Shown here: positions 56,086-64,000 of the stretch, piece after piece
Layout: the number at the start of each line of letters is the position of its first letter
How positions within the stretch are numbered: position 1 is the first letter of the stretch
Assembly: GCF_900090235.1 (NCBI RefSeq)
Contig: NZ_LT607750.1
Location: 62,001-126,000 of the forward strand
Reading direction: 5' to 3'
Source of the DNA: Micromonospora echinaurantiaca
GTDB taxonomy: Bacteria > Actinomycetota > Actinomycetes > Mycobacteriales > Micromonosporaceae
Length of the DNA: 64,000 nt
The notes under the pieces: model-generated
What the model was told of the DNA's origin: nothing
The model's input: the letters and a program-made list of their open reading frames with translations, nothing else
Databases searched by the model: none
Translations under genes and position numbers: made by a program

Positions 56086-57033
56086 GTGACCACCACGCTC
56101 AAGCCGCTCCGCAGGATCGCGGCATACGCAGTCTGTGCTGACCCGATCGGCCGGGTGTTGCTGGTCCGCGCGTCGGAGCGGTCCGGCACACCGGGCACGT
56201 GGTCGCTGCCCGGCGGGGCGGTCGACCACGGCGAGGACCCGAACCACACGGTGGTCCGGGAGACCGCTGCCGAGACCGGCCTCTCGGTCACCGTCGACGG
56301 TCTCGACGACGTGCTGGCCGACATGCGGGCGCTGCCCGAGCGGGGCATCACCATCCACACCGACCGGCTGCTCTACCGGGTGTCGGTCCGCGGCGGGACG
56401 CTCACCGACCGGGTCGACCGGCCGACCGACCTGGCCCGCTGGTTCACCCGTGAGGAGGCCGCCGAGCTGCCGCTGCGCTCGTTCACCGCGCGCGCCCTCG
56501 ACCTGCCCGCCTCCTCGGCCGACGTGGTGCCCGACGAGCCGCCGGAGTTCCCCTCCTTCTACGCCGTGCCCGGCCCCGACGGGCTGCACCGGGCGCAGCG
56601 CTTCGCCGCGTACGCGGTCTGCACCGACCCGGAGGGGCGGGTGCTGCTCACCCGGGTGGCCGACGGCTACCCCGGCGCGGGCTGCTGGCACCTGCCCGGC
56701 GGCGGCACCGACTACGGCGAGCAGCCGGGTGCGGCGCTGATCCGGGAGCTGGTCGAGGAGACCGGGCAGACCGGCCGGCTGGTCGAGCTGCTCGGGGTGG
56801 CCAGCCACCGGGACGCCGCCTCGCTCGGCCCCGAGGGTTACCCGATCGACTGGCACGGCGTCCGCGCGTTCTACCGGGTGGTGGTCGACCAGCCCGCCCC
56901 GCCCACGGTCGCCGACGTCGGCGGCTCCACCTGCGAGGCCCGCTGGTTCGCCCCCGCCGAGCTCGGCGCCCTGCCCACCGACCGGCTCACCGAGGTGACC
57001 GCCGAGGCCGTCCAGGCCGCCCGCCTCGCCTGA
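56086..57033 (+). CDS. Tandem double-Nudix hydrolase A
   Basis: A 315-residue protein with two Nudix domains. The first (about 5-150) has GGAVDHGEDPNHTVVRETAAETGL: one of the paired metal-binding Glu of the Nudix box is Ala and the hydrophobic position is Thr, so this domain is partly degenerate. The second (about 175-310) has GGGTDYGEQPGAALIRELVEETGQ, a complete box apart from the last position. Nudix enzymes cleave nucleoside diphosphates linked to another group. The GTG start has GGGGAG about ten bases upstream. It has a double-domain paralogue downstream. Confidence 0.88.
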   Translation: MTTTLKPLRRIAAYAVCADPIGRVLLVRASERSGTPGTWSLPGGAVDHGEDPNHTVVRETAAETGLSVTVDGLDDVLADMRALPERGITIHTDRLLYRVSVRGGTLTDRVDRPTDLARWFTREEAAELPLRSFTARALDLPASSADVVPDEPPEFPSFYAVPGPDGLHRAQRFAAYAVCTDPEGRVLLTRVADGYPGAGCWHLPGGGTDYGEQPGAALIRELVEETGQTGRLVELLGVASHRDAASLGPEGYPIDWHGVRAFYRVVVDQPAPPTVADVGGSTCEARWFAPAELGALPTDRLTEVTAEAVQAARLA

Positions 57034-57049
57034 CCCGGTTCCGCACCCG

Positions 57050-57116
57050 CCCGTTGATCATGAGGTTGACCGCGCGACACGCCGCCACGCAGCCCGCTAA
57101 CCTCATGATCGACGGG
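57050..57116. repeat. Inverted repeat of the GTTGATCA family, copy 3
   Basis: GTTGATCATGAGGTT (57053-57067) and AACCTCATGATCGAC (57099-57113) match with one change that still allows a G-T pair; CCC (57050-57052) and GGG (57114-57116) extend the stem to 18 pairs. The middle is 31 bases. It lies just after the first double-Nudix gene. Confidence 0.9.
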
Positions 57117-57145
57117 GTGGAGCCGGCGGTGCGGGGGAGCGGCGG

Positions 57146-58051
57146 GTGGTCCGGGAAGTGCGGCGGGTGGGGGCGTACGGGGTGTGCGAGGACGCCGGGC
57201 GGGTGTTGCTGGCCCGGAGCTCGGCCGGGTGCCCGTACCCGGGCGTCTGGCAGTTGCCGGGCGGCGGGGTGGAGCACGCCGAGCACCCGGCGCACGCCGT
57301 GGTCCGCGAGTTCGCCGAGGAGACCGGCCTCACCGTCGAGGTGACCGGGCTGCGGGCCGTCCTGGCGGACGTGGCCAGCTTCTCCGAGGACGACGTCGCC
57401 GTGCACACCGACCGGCTGGTCTTCGACGTGGTCGCGCGGGGCGGCGAGCTGCGGCCGGAGCCGGCCGGCGGCAGCGACGACGTGGCCTGGTTCACCCCCG
57501 CCGAGGCGGCCGGGGCGCCGCTGATGCCGTTCACCGCCGAGCTGCTCGGGTTGCCCGTGTCGCCCCTGCCCGGCCTGCCCCGGTCACTGCCTGTCGAGCA
57601 GGCCGCCCCGCCGCACCCCGACCGGCGGCTGCGCTTCGGTGCGTACGGGCTGGTGACCGATCCGGCCGGGCGGGTGCTGCTGACGATGATCGCCGACGGC
57701 TACCCGGGGGCGGGCCGGTGGCACCTGCCCGGCGGCGGCACCGACCACGGTGAGCAGCCGGTCGCCGCGCTGCTGCGGGAGCTGGTCGAGGAGGGCGGCC
57801 AGCTCGGCCGGGTGGTCGAGCTGATCGGGGTGGACAACCTGCACAACCCGGCCGCCCTCGGCCCGGAGGGGCGCCCGCTGGACTGGCACGGCGTCCGGGT
57901 GATCTACCGGGTGGCGGTGGACGCGCCCACCGAGGCGCGGGTCACCGAGCTGGCCGGGGGCTCCACCGCGCGGGCCGCCTGGTTTACCCCGGAGCAGCTC
58001 GCCGGGCTCCCGCTCACCGAGATCGCCGCAAAGGTGGTCCCGCGCCCGTAA
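57146..58051 (+). CDS. Tandem double-Nudix hydrolase B
   Basis: A 301-residue paralogue of the preceding gene. The N-terminal domain has GGGVEHAEHPAHAVVREFAEETGL, with the metal-binding Glu pair intact. The C-terminal domain has GGGTDHGEQPVAALLRELVEEGGQ, also with the Glu pair. The C-terminal domains of A and B are clearly closer to each other than to the N-terminal ones, which means the two-domain form existed before the gene duplicated. The GTG start at 57146 has GGGGGAG upstream. Substrates are unknown. Confidence 0.88.
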   Translation: MVREVRRVGAYGVCEDAGRVLLARSSAGCPYPGVWQLPGGGVEHAEHPAHAVVREFAEETGLTVEVTGLRAVLADVASFSEDDVAVHTDRLVFDVVARGGELRPEPAGGSDDVAWFTPAEAAGAPLMPFTAELLGLPVSPLPGLPRSLPVEQAAPPHPDRRLRFGAYGLVTDPAGRVLLTMIADGYPGAGRWHLPGGGTDHGEQPVAALLRELVEEGGQLGRVVELIGVDNLHNPAALGPEGRPLDWHGVRVIYRVAVDAPTEARVTELAGGSTARAAWFTPEQLAGLPLTEIAAKVVPRP

Positions 58052-58060
58052 AGCTGACCG

Positions 58061-58140
58061 GCCCGACCCGGCCCGACCCGGCGCGACCCGGCGCGGCCCG
58101 GCGCGGCGCGGCCCGGCCCGACCCGGCGCGGCCCGGCCCG
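58061..58140. repeat. Degenerate 10-bp tandem repeat
   Basis: Eight units of the form GCCCGACCCG, varied to GCGCGACCCG, GCGCGGCCCG and similar, follow the stop of the second double-Nudix gene. It is almost pure G and C. Confidence 0.8.
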
Positions 58141-58506
58141 GACGGGCATGGCCACGGTCCCGGTCAGCCGTGTCCGGGCAGGCCGTGTCCGGTCGGTCAC
58201 CGTTCGGTGGCGGGAACCGGACAGCCGGGCGGACAGCACCCGCTCACCGAGCTGAGGTGGGCGCGCTCCGGTACAGTCGGGGTGGGGTTGGTGGAGGAAA
58301 CGGGCGATGGAGCCCGGGATGGGAATAAGAGAGCGGTTCGCGCGGTTTAAGGGAGATATAAGTACCGCCGGCAGCTATCGCCAATCCCCGTCCCTCTATG
58401 CAATGGTGTACTCCGCAAAACGGCTGCCGGGCCGAAGCGGTCCGGCACGAGACAGCCGGACGCTCCCGCCCTCGCGGCGGCCAGCCGATCCGGTGATGGA
58501 GGAAAC
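58141..58506. other. Leader region of pssA with an A+T-richer core
   Basis: This stretch has no sure gene. TACAGT (58272-58277) could be a -10 box. TGGAGGAAACGGGC (58292-58305) recurs with one change at 58497-58510, where it holds the pssA ribosome binding site. From 58316 to 58410 the sequence is unusually A+T-rich for this genome and includes GGAGATATAAGTACC. An ATG at 58307 with GGAGG nine bases upstream opens a 137-codon frame that overlaps pssA; its coding value is doubtful. Confidence 0.5.
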
Positions 58507-59502
58507 GTGCCGAGAGCCCCATGGCGCCGGCGTCGTACGACTGACAGTCCGCGCCCCGCAGGGCGTCGCTGGGCGGGCCCGTTGCGCCGCAGCAGCACGT
58601 TCGCCCGCCAGGTGCTGCTGGTCCGGGTGGGTCGCCGCGATGGCGGTCCCCAGTCCGCCACCGACGTCGCGCTGCCGGAGCACCGTTACGCCGACCGACC
58701 CGGTCGCCGTTACGGCCTGAGCCGGATCCGTCGCGCCGAGGTCGAGGCGGTCATGCCGGTCAGCCCGGCCCTCGCGCCCGCCGCGCCGGTCGACGAGTCG
58801 CCCTCGATGTCGATCCCGCTGCTGCCCGGCGAGCGGACGGCCGCCCGCCGGATGAAGTTCGCGGTGGTCAACGCGTGCACTCTGGCCAGCCTGATGCTCG
58901 GCATGCTGGCGATCTTCCTCGCCATGCAGGGCGAGGTGCGGGTGGCCGCGCTCTGCCTGATCGCCTGCGTCGCCTTCGACGGGCTGGACGGCGCGCTCGC
59001 CCGCAAGCTCGGCGTGGCCAGCCCGTTCGGCGCGCAGATGGACTCGCTGGCCGACATGTGCTCGTTCGGCCTCGCCGCCCCGGTGGTGGTCTACGCCTCA
59101 CTCGCCGGCTCGGTCTCCACGCCCGCCGCCGCGGTGGCGTGCGCGCTGGTCGCGGCGTGCGCGGCGATCCGGCTGGCCCGGTTCAACGTCTCGCCCAAGG
59201 ACGGCCGGTTCTTCTGCGGGGTGCCCACCACGATGGCCGCCGCGGTGCTCGCGCTGACCGTCGCCATCGGGCTGCCCGTGCCGGGACCGGTGCTGGTGGC
59301 CGGGGTGGCCGTGCTGGCCTTCACGATGGTCTCCAGCTTCCCGTACGCCAAGCTCGCCCGGCTGGTCAAGCTACCGCCGTGGCTGTGGCTGGCGCCGGTG
59401 ATCGGCGCCCTGGTCGACGTCCGGCTGACCTTCGCCCTGGTCGTGGTCGGCTACCTGGTCAGCGGCCCGGTGCTCTGGCTGCGCCAGCGCCGCACCGCCT
59501 GA
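58507..59502 (+). CDS. pssA: CDP-diacylglycerol-serine O-phosphatidyltransferase
   Basis: A 331-residue CDP-alcohol phosphatidyltransferase. The signature D-GL-DG-AL-AR-x8-G-AQM-D-SLA-D starts at Asp158 and is complete, and about six membrane segments follow residue 115. It makes phosphatidylserine from CDP-diacylglycerol and serine, and the psd gene is convergent just downstream, which supports this substrate. The GTG at 58507 has GGAGG four bases before it; this gives a long, Arg-rich N-terminal extension. An ATG at 58753 would remove it, but has no ribosome binding site. Confidence 0.88.
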   Translation: MPRAPWRRRRTTDSPRPAGRRWAGPLRRSSTFARQVLLVRVGRRDGGPQSATDVALPEHRYADRPGRRYGLSRIRRAEVEAVMPVSPALAPAAPVDESPSMSIPLLPGERTAARRMKFAVVNACTLASLMLGMLAIFLAMQGEVRVAALCLIACVAFDGLDGALARKLGVASPFGAQMDSLADMCSFGLAAPVVVYASLAGSVSTPAAAVACALVAACAAIRLARFNVSPKDGRFFCGVPTTMAAAVLALTVAIGLPVPGPVLVAGVAVLAFTMVSSFPYAKLARLVKLPPWLWLAPVIGALVDVRLTFALVVVGYLVSGPVLWLRQRRTA

Positions 59503-59514
59503 TCCTGAACAGCG

Positions 59515-59549
59515 AGAAGGGGGCGCCGCGAGCAGCGGCGCCCCCTTCT
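59515..59549. terminator. Bidirectional terminator between pssA and psd
   Basis: AGAAGGGGGCGCCGC and GCGGCGCCCCCTTCT form a perfect 15-bp stem with a 5-base loop (GAGCA). It has A and T at its base on both sides and lies between convergent genes. Confidence 0.85.
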
Positions 59550-59557
59550 TCGTTCGC

Positions 59558-60805
59558 TCAGCGCCAGCGGGCGATGATCGTCGACCCGCCGACCACCTTG
59601 TCGCCCGGGCCGACCAGCGGCTCGGCGGCCTCGGCGGGCAGGTAGACGTCGGTCCGCGAGCCGAACCGGATCAGCCCGAAGCGCTCGCCCCGGGCCAGCA
59701 GCGTCCCGACCGGGGCCCGCTGCACGATCCGCCGGGCGATCAGGCCGGTCCGCTGCGCCACCACGACCGTGCCGCGGGTGGTGTCCAGCACCGTGTACGC
59801 CGCCACGTTGTGCTCCGCGTCCGGCTTCATCGCGTTGACGAAGCCGCCGTCGGCGACGAAGTAGTCGACCACCTTGCCGGCCACCGGCGACCGGTTGACG
59901 TGCACGTCCAGCACCGACAGGAAGACAGCGATCCGCAGCCACTCGCCGTCGCCGAAGCGCTCGTCGTGCAGCCGCTGCACCGACAGCACCTGGCCGTCGG
60001 CGCTGGCGACCACGGCCGACGGGTCCTCGGGCACGTCCCGCTCCGGGTCCCGGAAGAACGCCGCCACCGGAGCGGCGGCCAGCGCGGGCAGCAGCCAGAG
60101 CTTCGACTTGGGCCGGGCGAGGCGGGCCAGCGCGGCCAGCCCCAGGGTGATGCCGGCCGCGGCCACCCCGTTCGAGTCGATGTGCATGGTCCGGGTCAGC
60201 GGCACGCTCGACGGGCGGTAGGCCGGGGCCAGCCGGTCCGCCGCGGCGACGTCGGCCGGGGTGAAGCGCAGCCGGTGCACCCGTACCGGCGGGTTGTTGC
60301 GCAGCACCAGGTCGTTGCCGACGCCGTACAGCGCGCTCTGCCGGTCGAGTTCGGCCGCGGCTCCGGCGGTACGGCCCGGTGCGGTGGCCACGCTGAGCAC
60401 CCCGCCGTCGGCGAGGTACTTCGTCAGCGACTCGATGCTGGTGCGGGCCTCGTCGGCGGTGCCGACGAACGCCTCGCCCGCGACGACCACGGCGGCGGGC
60501 TCGGCCTCGGCGAGCGTGTCCACCACCCGGACCCGCTCGGCGACCCAGCGGCCCTGGGCGGTCACGTGCTCCCGCAACCCGGCCGAGCTGGCCGTCCCGG
60601 CCGGCACGAGGGTGAGCGTGTCACCGGGCAGCAGCGCCTCGATCGCCGCGGCCAGCACCGCGGACTCCGGGGCGGCGCCGACCAGCAGGGCGGCCTTCGG
60701 GTCGTTGATCCGGGCGAGCTCGGCGACGAGGGTACGGGCGGCTCGCTCGCCGATGCGGACCGGACCGGACCGGCCGGGGGTGCGCACGGCGGGGGACTGG
60801 GTCAT
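59558..60805 (-). CDS. psd: Phosphatidylserine decarboxylase with methyltransferase-like N-terminal domain
   Basis: A 415-residue protein. The C-terminal 200 residues are the decarboxylase: AAFFRDPERDVPEDPSAVVASADGQVLSV, FLSVLDVHVNRSPVAGKV with the conserved His, and the self-cleavage site near VGGSTIIARW, where Gly-Ser would split to make the pyruvoyl group. The N-terminal 200 residues (ALLVGAAPESAVLAAAIEALLPGDTLTLV, then AVVVAGEAFVG, FTPADV) resemble a degenerate class I methyltransferase. Stand-alone Psd of this type is about 210 residues, so this is a fusion. ATG 60805 has AGGAG ten bases upstream. It makes phosphatidylethanolamine. Confidence 0.88.
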   Translation of the reverse strand: MTQSPAVRTPGRSGPVRIGERAARTLVAELARINDPKAALLVGAAPESAVLAAAIEALLPGDTLTLVPAGTASSAGLREHVTAQGRWVAERVRVVDTLAEAEPAAVVVAGEAFVGTADEARTSIESLTKYLADGGVLSVATAPGRTAGAAAELDRQSALYGVGNDLVLRNNPPVRVHRLRFTPADVAAADRLAPAYRPSSVPLTRTMHIDSNGVAAAGITLGLAALARLARPKSKLWLLPALAAAPVAAFFRDPERDVPEDPSAVVASADGQVLSVQRLHDERFGDGEWLRIAVFLSVLDVHVNRSPVAGKVVDYFVADGGFVNAMKPDAEHNVAAYTVLDTTRGTVVVAQRTGLIARRIVQRAPVGTLLARGERFGLIRFGSRTDVYLPAEAAEPLVGPGDKVVGGSTIIARWR

Positions 60806-60938
60806 GTCGGACGGGCTCCTGACGGGGTAGCGACGGGCATCGCGGCGGGACCGCCACCGCGGCGCGGGCCGGCCGGCGAAGGCGAAATCTCCACCGGCCA
60901 GCATAGGCGGCCCCGGACCGGGGTCGCACCGGACGCGG

Positions 60939-61607
60939 TCAGCCGCGGGACCTGTCCCCGCCGGCCGGTGGCCCGGTGACCGGAGCTCCGGCGGACCGCT
61001 CCTCGGTGGCCGGGTTCTCGCCACCCGGCCGGCCCTGGTCGGTGAGGCGGTCCTCGGTCTCGTCGACCGGTCGGTCGGTGACGGTGCCGGCCGGCCATTC
61101 GTCGGCGGGGCGGTCCTCGGTGCCCTCGACCGGTCGGTCGGTCACCGCGTCGGTCGGCCACTCGTCGGCCTCGTCCCGGCCGACCCGGTTCGCGTCGGAC
61201 ACCGGGGCACCGGACATGGGCGCGGACACCTCCCAGTCGGAGCGGCCGGTCGGCCAGCCCGACCCGTCCGCCTCCGGCCAGCTGGGCTCGCCCGCGTCCG
61301 AGGTCGGCCGGTCGGCGACCGCCGGCAGGTCCAGGGCCGTCGGGTCGGTGCCGGCGGCACCGGCCGTGCCGGTGGCCGGCTCGCCCGTGGCCGGCGTGCT
61401 CGGCTGCTCCTCCCGGTTGGCCGAGCGGCCCGAGCGCAGCGCGCCGACCAGGCCGAGCAGGCCGATGACGATCAGCGCGCCGGCCAGGAACCAGCCCACG
61501 GGCGGCAGGGCCAACCCGAGCAGTTGGGCGAGCAGCCACCAGGCGGAGAGCCCGACGAAGATCAGCCCGAAGGCGAACGAGACGACGTCCGTGCGGTGGG
61601 CCTTCAC
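60939..61607 (-). CDS. Hypothetical membrane protein with internal repeats
   Basis: A 222-residue protein. Two membrane segments (VVSFAFGLIFVGLSAWWLLAQLL and VGWFLAGALIVIGLLGLVGAL) form the first 60 residues. The rest is an acidic, Pro/Thr/Asp-rich cytoplasmic tail with two adjacent copies of a 21-residue unit, DEWPxxxVTDRPVxxTEDRxxD. The GTG start overlaps the stop of the upstream PspC gene (GTGA), so the two are coupled. No function is recognised; with its partner it may belong to envelope-stress sensing. Confidence 0.8.
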   Translation of the reverse strand: MKAHRTDVVSFAFGLIFVGLSAWWLLAQLLGLALPPVGWFLAGALIVIGLLGLVGALRSGRSANREEQPSTPATGEPATGTAGAAGTDPTALDLPAVADRPTSDAGEPSWPEADGSGWPTGRSDWEVSAPMSGAPVSDANRVGRDEADEWPTDAVTDRPVEGTEDRPADEWPAGTVTDRPVDETEDRLTDQGRPGGENPATEERSAGAPVTGPPAGGDRSRG

Positions 61608-63277
61608 CGGGTCACCTCCAGGTTGCCGGCGTTGACGTGGATGTAGAGCCGTAGCTTCCCGCCGCCGGGACCGTCCGCGCCCAGGTCCGTGGTCTCCCGC
61701 AGCGGGCCGTCCAGGCCGCCCGAGCGCCGGCCGAAGACGTTCGCGTCACCGGCGTTGACGTCCGCGACCGTGGTGACGTCCACGTTCGGCGGCACCACCA
61801 CGGTGGCCTCACCGAAGTTGATCGACACGGTGATCTCGGTGTCCTTCTGGTCGAAGTCGACCGCCCGCAGATCCAGCACGGCGTCGCCGAAGCTGTTCTC
61901 GTACCGGACGGCGAGGTCGCGGTAGTCGGTCGGTGCCCAGGTCACCGCGCCGTCCACGCCGCGCACCCGGTCGTACGACTCGGCGACGGTGGCCACGGCC
62001 AGCGCGGCGGCGGTCACCAGACCGAGCGCGATCAGCCAGCGGGCCCGGCCGAACCAGGTGCCGACCAGCAGGCCGAGACCGATGGTGGCCAGCGCCGCCG
62101 CGAAGTAGGCCGACGCGCCGACCGCGAAGACGTCCAGCAGGTCGAGCACGGCTACCACGCCGAGGGCGAGGAAGATCAGCGAGAACGTCACGGCACCCAG
62201 CGGGGACCGCTCGCGCGGCCGCTTCGGTGGCTTCGGTGGCTTGGGCGGCTTCGGTGCGGGCGCGGTCTTCCCGGCGTACGGCCCGTGCGGGGCGAACGGC
62301 GGCCGGTAGCCGGCCGGAGGCAGCGGCGCGGTGACCGGCTGCCCGCTGGTCGGCGCGGGCGCGGGCCAGCCGGAGGTGGGCGCGGCGGGCGGCCAGCCGG
62401 TGGCCGGGCCGGCCACCGGGGGGTAGCCCTGCGTGGGAGCGGCCGGCGGGGCCGGCGGCCAGGCGGGCAGCTCGGCGGTGGTCGCGGCCGGCTGGCCGGA
62501 GATCGGCGGAGCCGGCGGCGCGCCCAGCTCACCGGTCACCGGGGCGGGTGCCGCGGCGGGCGCGACCGGCCCGGCCTGCGGCGCCGGGTACGCGGCGGGG
62601 GCCGGGTAGCTGACCGGCGGGACCGGGCCGGGCGGTGGCGCCGGGGTCGGCGGGACCGGTTGCGCCGGCCGGCCCTGGTTCTCCCGGTTCAGCAGCAGCG
62701 CGCCGCCGATCAGGATGGCCGCGCCGAGCAGCACCGCGCGGAACGCGTCGGTGACGATGTAGCCGAAGCTGACCGCGACCAGGATGCTGAGCACGATCAC
62801 GGTGACCGGGGACATGCTCGACCGGCCCCGGCCCAGCATCGACTCGACCGGGGAGGCGCTGTCGCCCTCGCCCGGGATGATCAGCCACGCGGTGACGTAG
62901 ACCAGGATGCCGATGCCGCCGAAGAAGCCGAGCACGGCGAGCAGCACCCGCCACAGCACCGGGTCGGTGTTGGTGGCCCGGCCGATCGCCGCGCAGACGC
63001 CGGCCAGGTAGCGGCCGTCGCGCGGGCGTACCAGCCCGTACCGCGTGGTGAAGCCGGCGGCGCCCGGCGGTGGCGGCGCGCCCGGGCCGGGCGGCGGCGT
63101 CCCCGCGCCAGGGGGTGGCGGCGGCGTCCCCGCGGTGCCACCGGCGTCGTTCGGCGCGGCCACCGGCGGTGGCGTCCCGAACGTGCCGGACGCGGTCCCG
63201 CCGGCGGTGGCACCGGGTGGTGGTCCACCCGGCTGCGCCGCCCCGGGACGGGGGGACTGGGCAGCTTCCTCGGTCAT
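61604..63277 (-). CDS. PspC domain protein with LiaF/toastrack-like C-terminus
   Basis: A 557-residue protein. A Pro/Gly-rich start (about 1-72) leads to a PspC domain (LVRPRDGRYLAGVCAAIGRATNTDPVLWRVLLAVLGFFGGIGILVYVTAWLIIPGE). More membrane segments, a second long Pro-rich stretch, and three further membrane segments (around 360-435) follow. The last 110 residues (DYRDLAVRYENSFGDAVLDLRAVDF, VSINFGEATVVVPPNVDVTTVADVNAGDANVFG) are the beta-helical DUF2154/LiaF or toastrack type. Such proteins work with PspC-type sensor kinases in envelope stress. It is divergent from just such a gene at 63476. Confidence 0.87.
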   Translation of the reverse strand: MTEEAAQSPRPGAAQPGGPPPGATAGGTASGTFGTPPPVAAPNDAGGTAGTPPPPPGAGTPPPGPGAPPPPGAAGFTTRYGLVRPRDGRYLAGVCAAIGRATNTDPVLWRVLLAVLGFFGGIGILVYVTAWLIIPGEGDSASPVESMLGRGRSSMSPVTVIVLSILVAVSFGYIVTDAFRAVLLGAAILIGGALLLNRENQGRPAQPVPPTPAPPPGPVPPVSYPAPAAYPAPQAGPVAPAAAPAPVTGELGAPPAPPISGQPAATTAELPAWPPAPPAAPTQGYPPVAGPATGWPPAAPTSGWPAPAPTSGQPVTAPLPPAGYRPPFAPHGPYAGKTAPAPKPPKPPKPPKRPRERSPLGAVTFSLIFLALGVVAVLDLLDVFAVGASAYFAAALATIGLGLLVGTWFGRARWLIALGLVTAAALAVATVAESYDRVRGVDGAVTWAPTDYRDLAVRYENSFGDAVLDLRAVDFDQKDTEITVSINFGEATVVVPPNVDVTTVADVNAGDANVFGRRSGGLDGPLRETTDLGADGPGGGKLRLYIHVNAGNLEVTR

Positions 63278-63475
63278 GCCCTCGATCCTGCTGCGCCGAC
63301 CGCCCGAACGACCTCAGGACCCGACCCTGACCCCACCCTGAGATCCCGGCGCCCCGAATGTCGGGGGCGTCCCCGTGGCCGGGCGGCGGCGCAGCGTGTG
63401 ACGATCGAACCGGCGCCGGCAGCGGCCCGCCGCCCGCCCCGTGCCCAGCCGAACAGGGAGCCTCCGATCAGCACC

Positions 63476-64000
63476 GTGACCCAGCCACCGCGCCTCTACC
63501 GCGCCCCCGAGCACCGGATGGCCGCCGGGGTGGCCGCCGGCATCGCCGACCATCTCGGCATCTCGGTGGTCCGGGTGCGGATCGCCTTCATGGTGCTGCT
63601 CGGGCTGAGCGGGCTCGGCCTGCTGCTCTACGCGGCGTTCTGGGCGGTGGTGCCGCTGCGACCGGGCGACACCGCGGTGCCGCCCCGGCGCGACGTCGCC
63701 CAGCTGCTGCCGTTCGTGGCGATCGGCCTCGGCGTGCTGCTGGTCCAGGTGATGGTCTTCGACTCGGTCGGCGCCGCCGGCACCGCCGGCTGGCTGGTCG
63801 CGATCATCGCGGTCGGCGCCGGGGTGATCTGGCACCAGTCCGCTCCGGAGCGGCGGCAGCGGTGGGGCGAGTCGTTGCCGGTGCCGTGGCTGGGCGCGGT
63901 GGTGGAGGAGAGCGACCGCCGGGCGTTCGTGCTCCGGTTCATCGGCGGCGGGGTGCTGGTCGCGGTCGGCATCATCGGCGTCGCCGCGGTCTACTCCCCG
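63476..64000 (+). CDS. PspC-domain sensor histidine kinase, N-terminal part (cut by window edge)
   Basis: The first 175 codons of a gene that runs off the right end. The PspC domain (LYRAPEHRMAAGVAAGIADHLGISVVRVRIAFMVLLGLSGLGLLLYAAFWAVVPL) is followed by two or three further membrane segments (LLPFVAIGLGVLLVQVMVF, AGWLVAIIAVGAGVIW) and a fourth that begins FVLRFIGGGVLVAVGIIGV. This layout is that of actinobacterial PspC-type histidine kinases; the kinase core itself lies outside the window, so the call is an inference. GTG 63476 is the first start in frame; its ribosome site is weak. Confidence 0.75.
   Translation, partial: MTQPPRLYRAPEHRMAAGVAAGIADHLGISVVRVRIAFMVLLGLSGLGLLLYAAFWAVVPLRPGDTAVPPRRDVAQLLPFVAIGLGVLLVQVMVFDSVGAAGTAGWLVAIIAVGAGVIWHQSAPERRQRWGESLPVPWLGAVVEESDRRAFVLRFIGGGVLVAVGIIGVAAVYSP

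Noticed and set aside
58307..58720. 137-codon frame overlapping the start of pssA
   Set aside because: It has a ribosome binding site but overlaps pssA by 214 bases, and its second half is a typical out-of-frame Arg/Ser/Pro-rich shadow. Kept only as a note in the leader region.

Overview
The window is chromosomal DNA of a very high-G+C actinomycete, most likely a member of the Micromonosporaceae (Micromonospora/Salinispora type). The evidence is dense short-spaced operons with many GTG starts and ATGA/GTGA overlaps, a WhiB3/WhiD-type regulator, an XRE plus DUF397 pair, a type VII secretion-associated small protein, a histidine-tailed GroEL next to groES, and gene order. No tRNA, rRNA, CRISPR array, prophage or intact insertion sequence was seen.

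The backbone is a housekeeping series in the same order as the Mycobacterium tuberculosis glmS-to-guaA region (recalled from the literature): glmS, acpS, nnr, alr, tsaE, tsaB, rimI, tsaD, groES, groEL, whiB3-like, DUF5319, guaB, guaB3-like, choD-like oxidase, guaA. It covers amino-sugar supply, ACP activation, NAD(P)HX repair, D-alanine, the tRNA t6A modification, protein folding and GMP synthesis. Many of these genes appear to be leaderless, with a TAGGCT-like -10 box 6-8 bases before the start codon.

Region by region: 1-4300 holds a PadR regulator and two near-identical FtsX-type permeases (one cut by the window edge) with copies of the same palindrome; 4335-8432 an aldolase/aminotransferase operon and two MmpS-like proteins; 8664-21994 the glmS-tsaD backbone, interrupted by an EspC-like/hydrolase pair, ung and an XRE-nucleotidyltransferase-like gene with a striking inverted repeat; 22053-28435 a heterodimeric ABC exporter, a Na+/H+ antiporter and small membrane proteins; 28624-33131 a xylose-type sugar ABC operon with a ROK regulator; 33391-36340 YbaK, a THUMP-like methyltransferase and the XRE-DUF397 pair; 36490-45826 groES-groEL, a molybdopterin oxidoreductase, WhiB, LuxR and the guaB pair; 45916-51918 two short M1 peptidase lipoproteins, an LCP protein and a GMC oxidoreductase; 51937-53692 a retinal module; 54048-64000 guaA, tandem double-Nudix proteins, pssA/psd and a PspC cluster.

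The most unusual content is the retinal module at 51937-53692. It pairs a microbial rhodopsin of the Anabaena sensory rhodopsin/xenorhodopsin type, with altered key residues (D-T-A motif, Ser in place of the second counterion), with an overlapping Brp/Blh beta-carotene cleavage enzyme, and sits between the choD-like gene and guaA. Next in interest are a family of three 60-61 bp inverted repeats (GTTGATCA...GGTT arms) placed just after genes, an ABC exporter whose two halves have lost complementary ATPase motifs, a 48-bp near-perfect inverted repeat before the XRE-nucleotidyltransferase-like gene, and an inverted pair of DnaA boxes before acpS.
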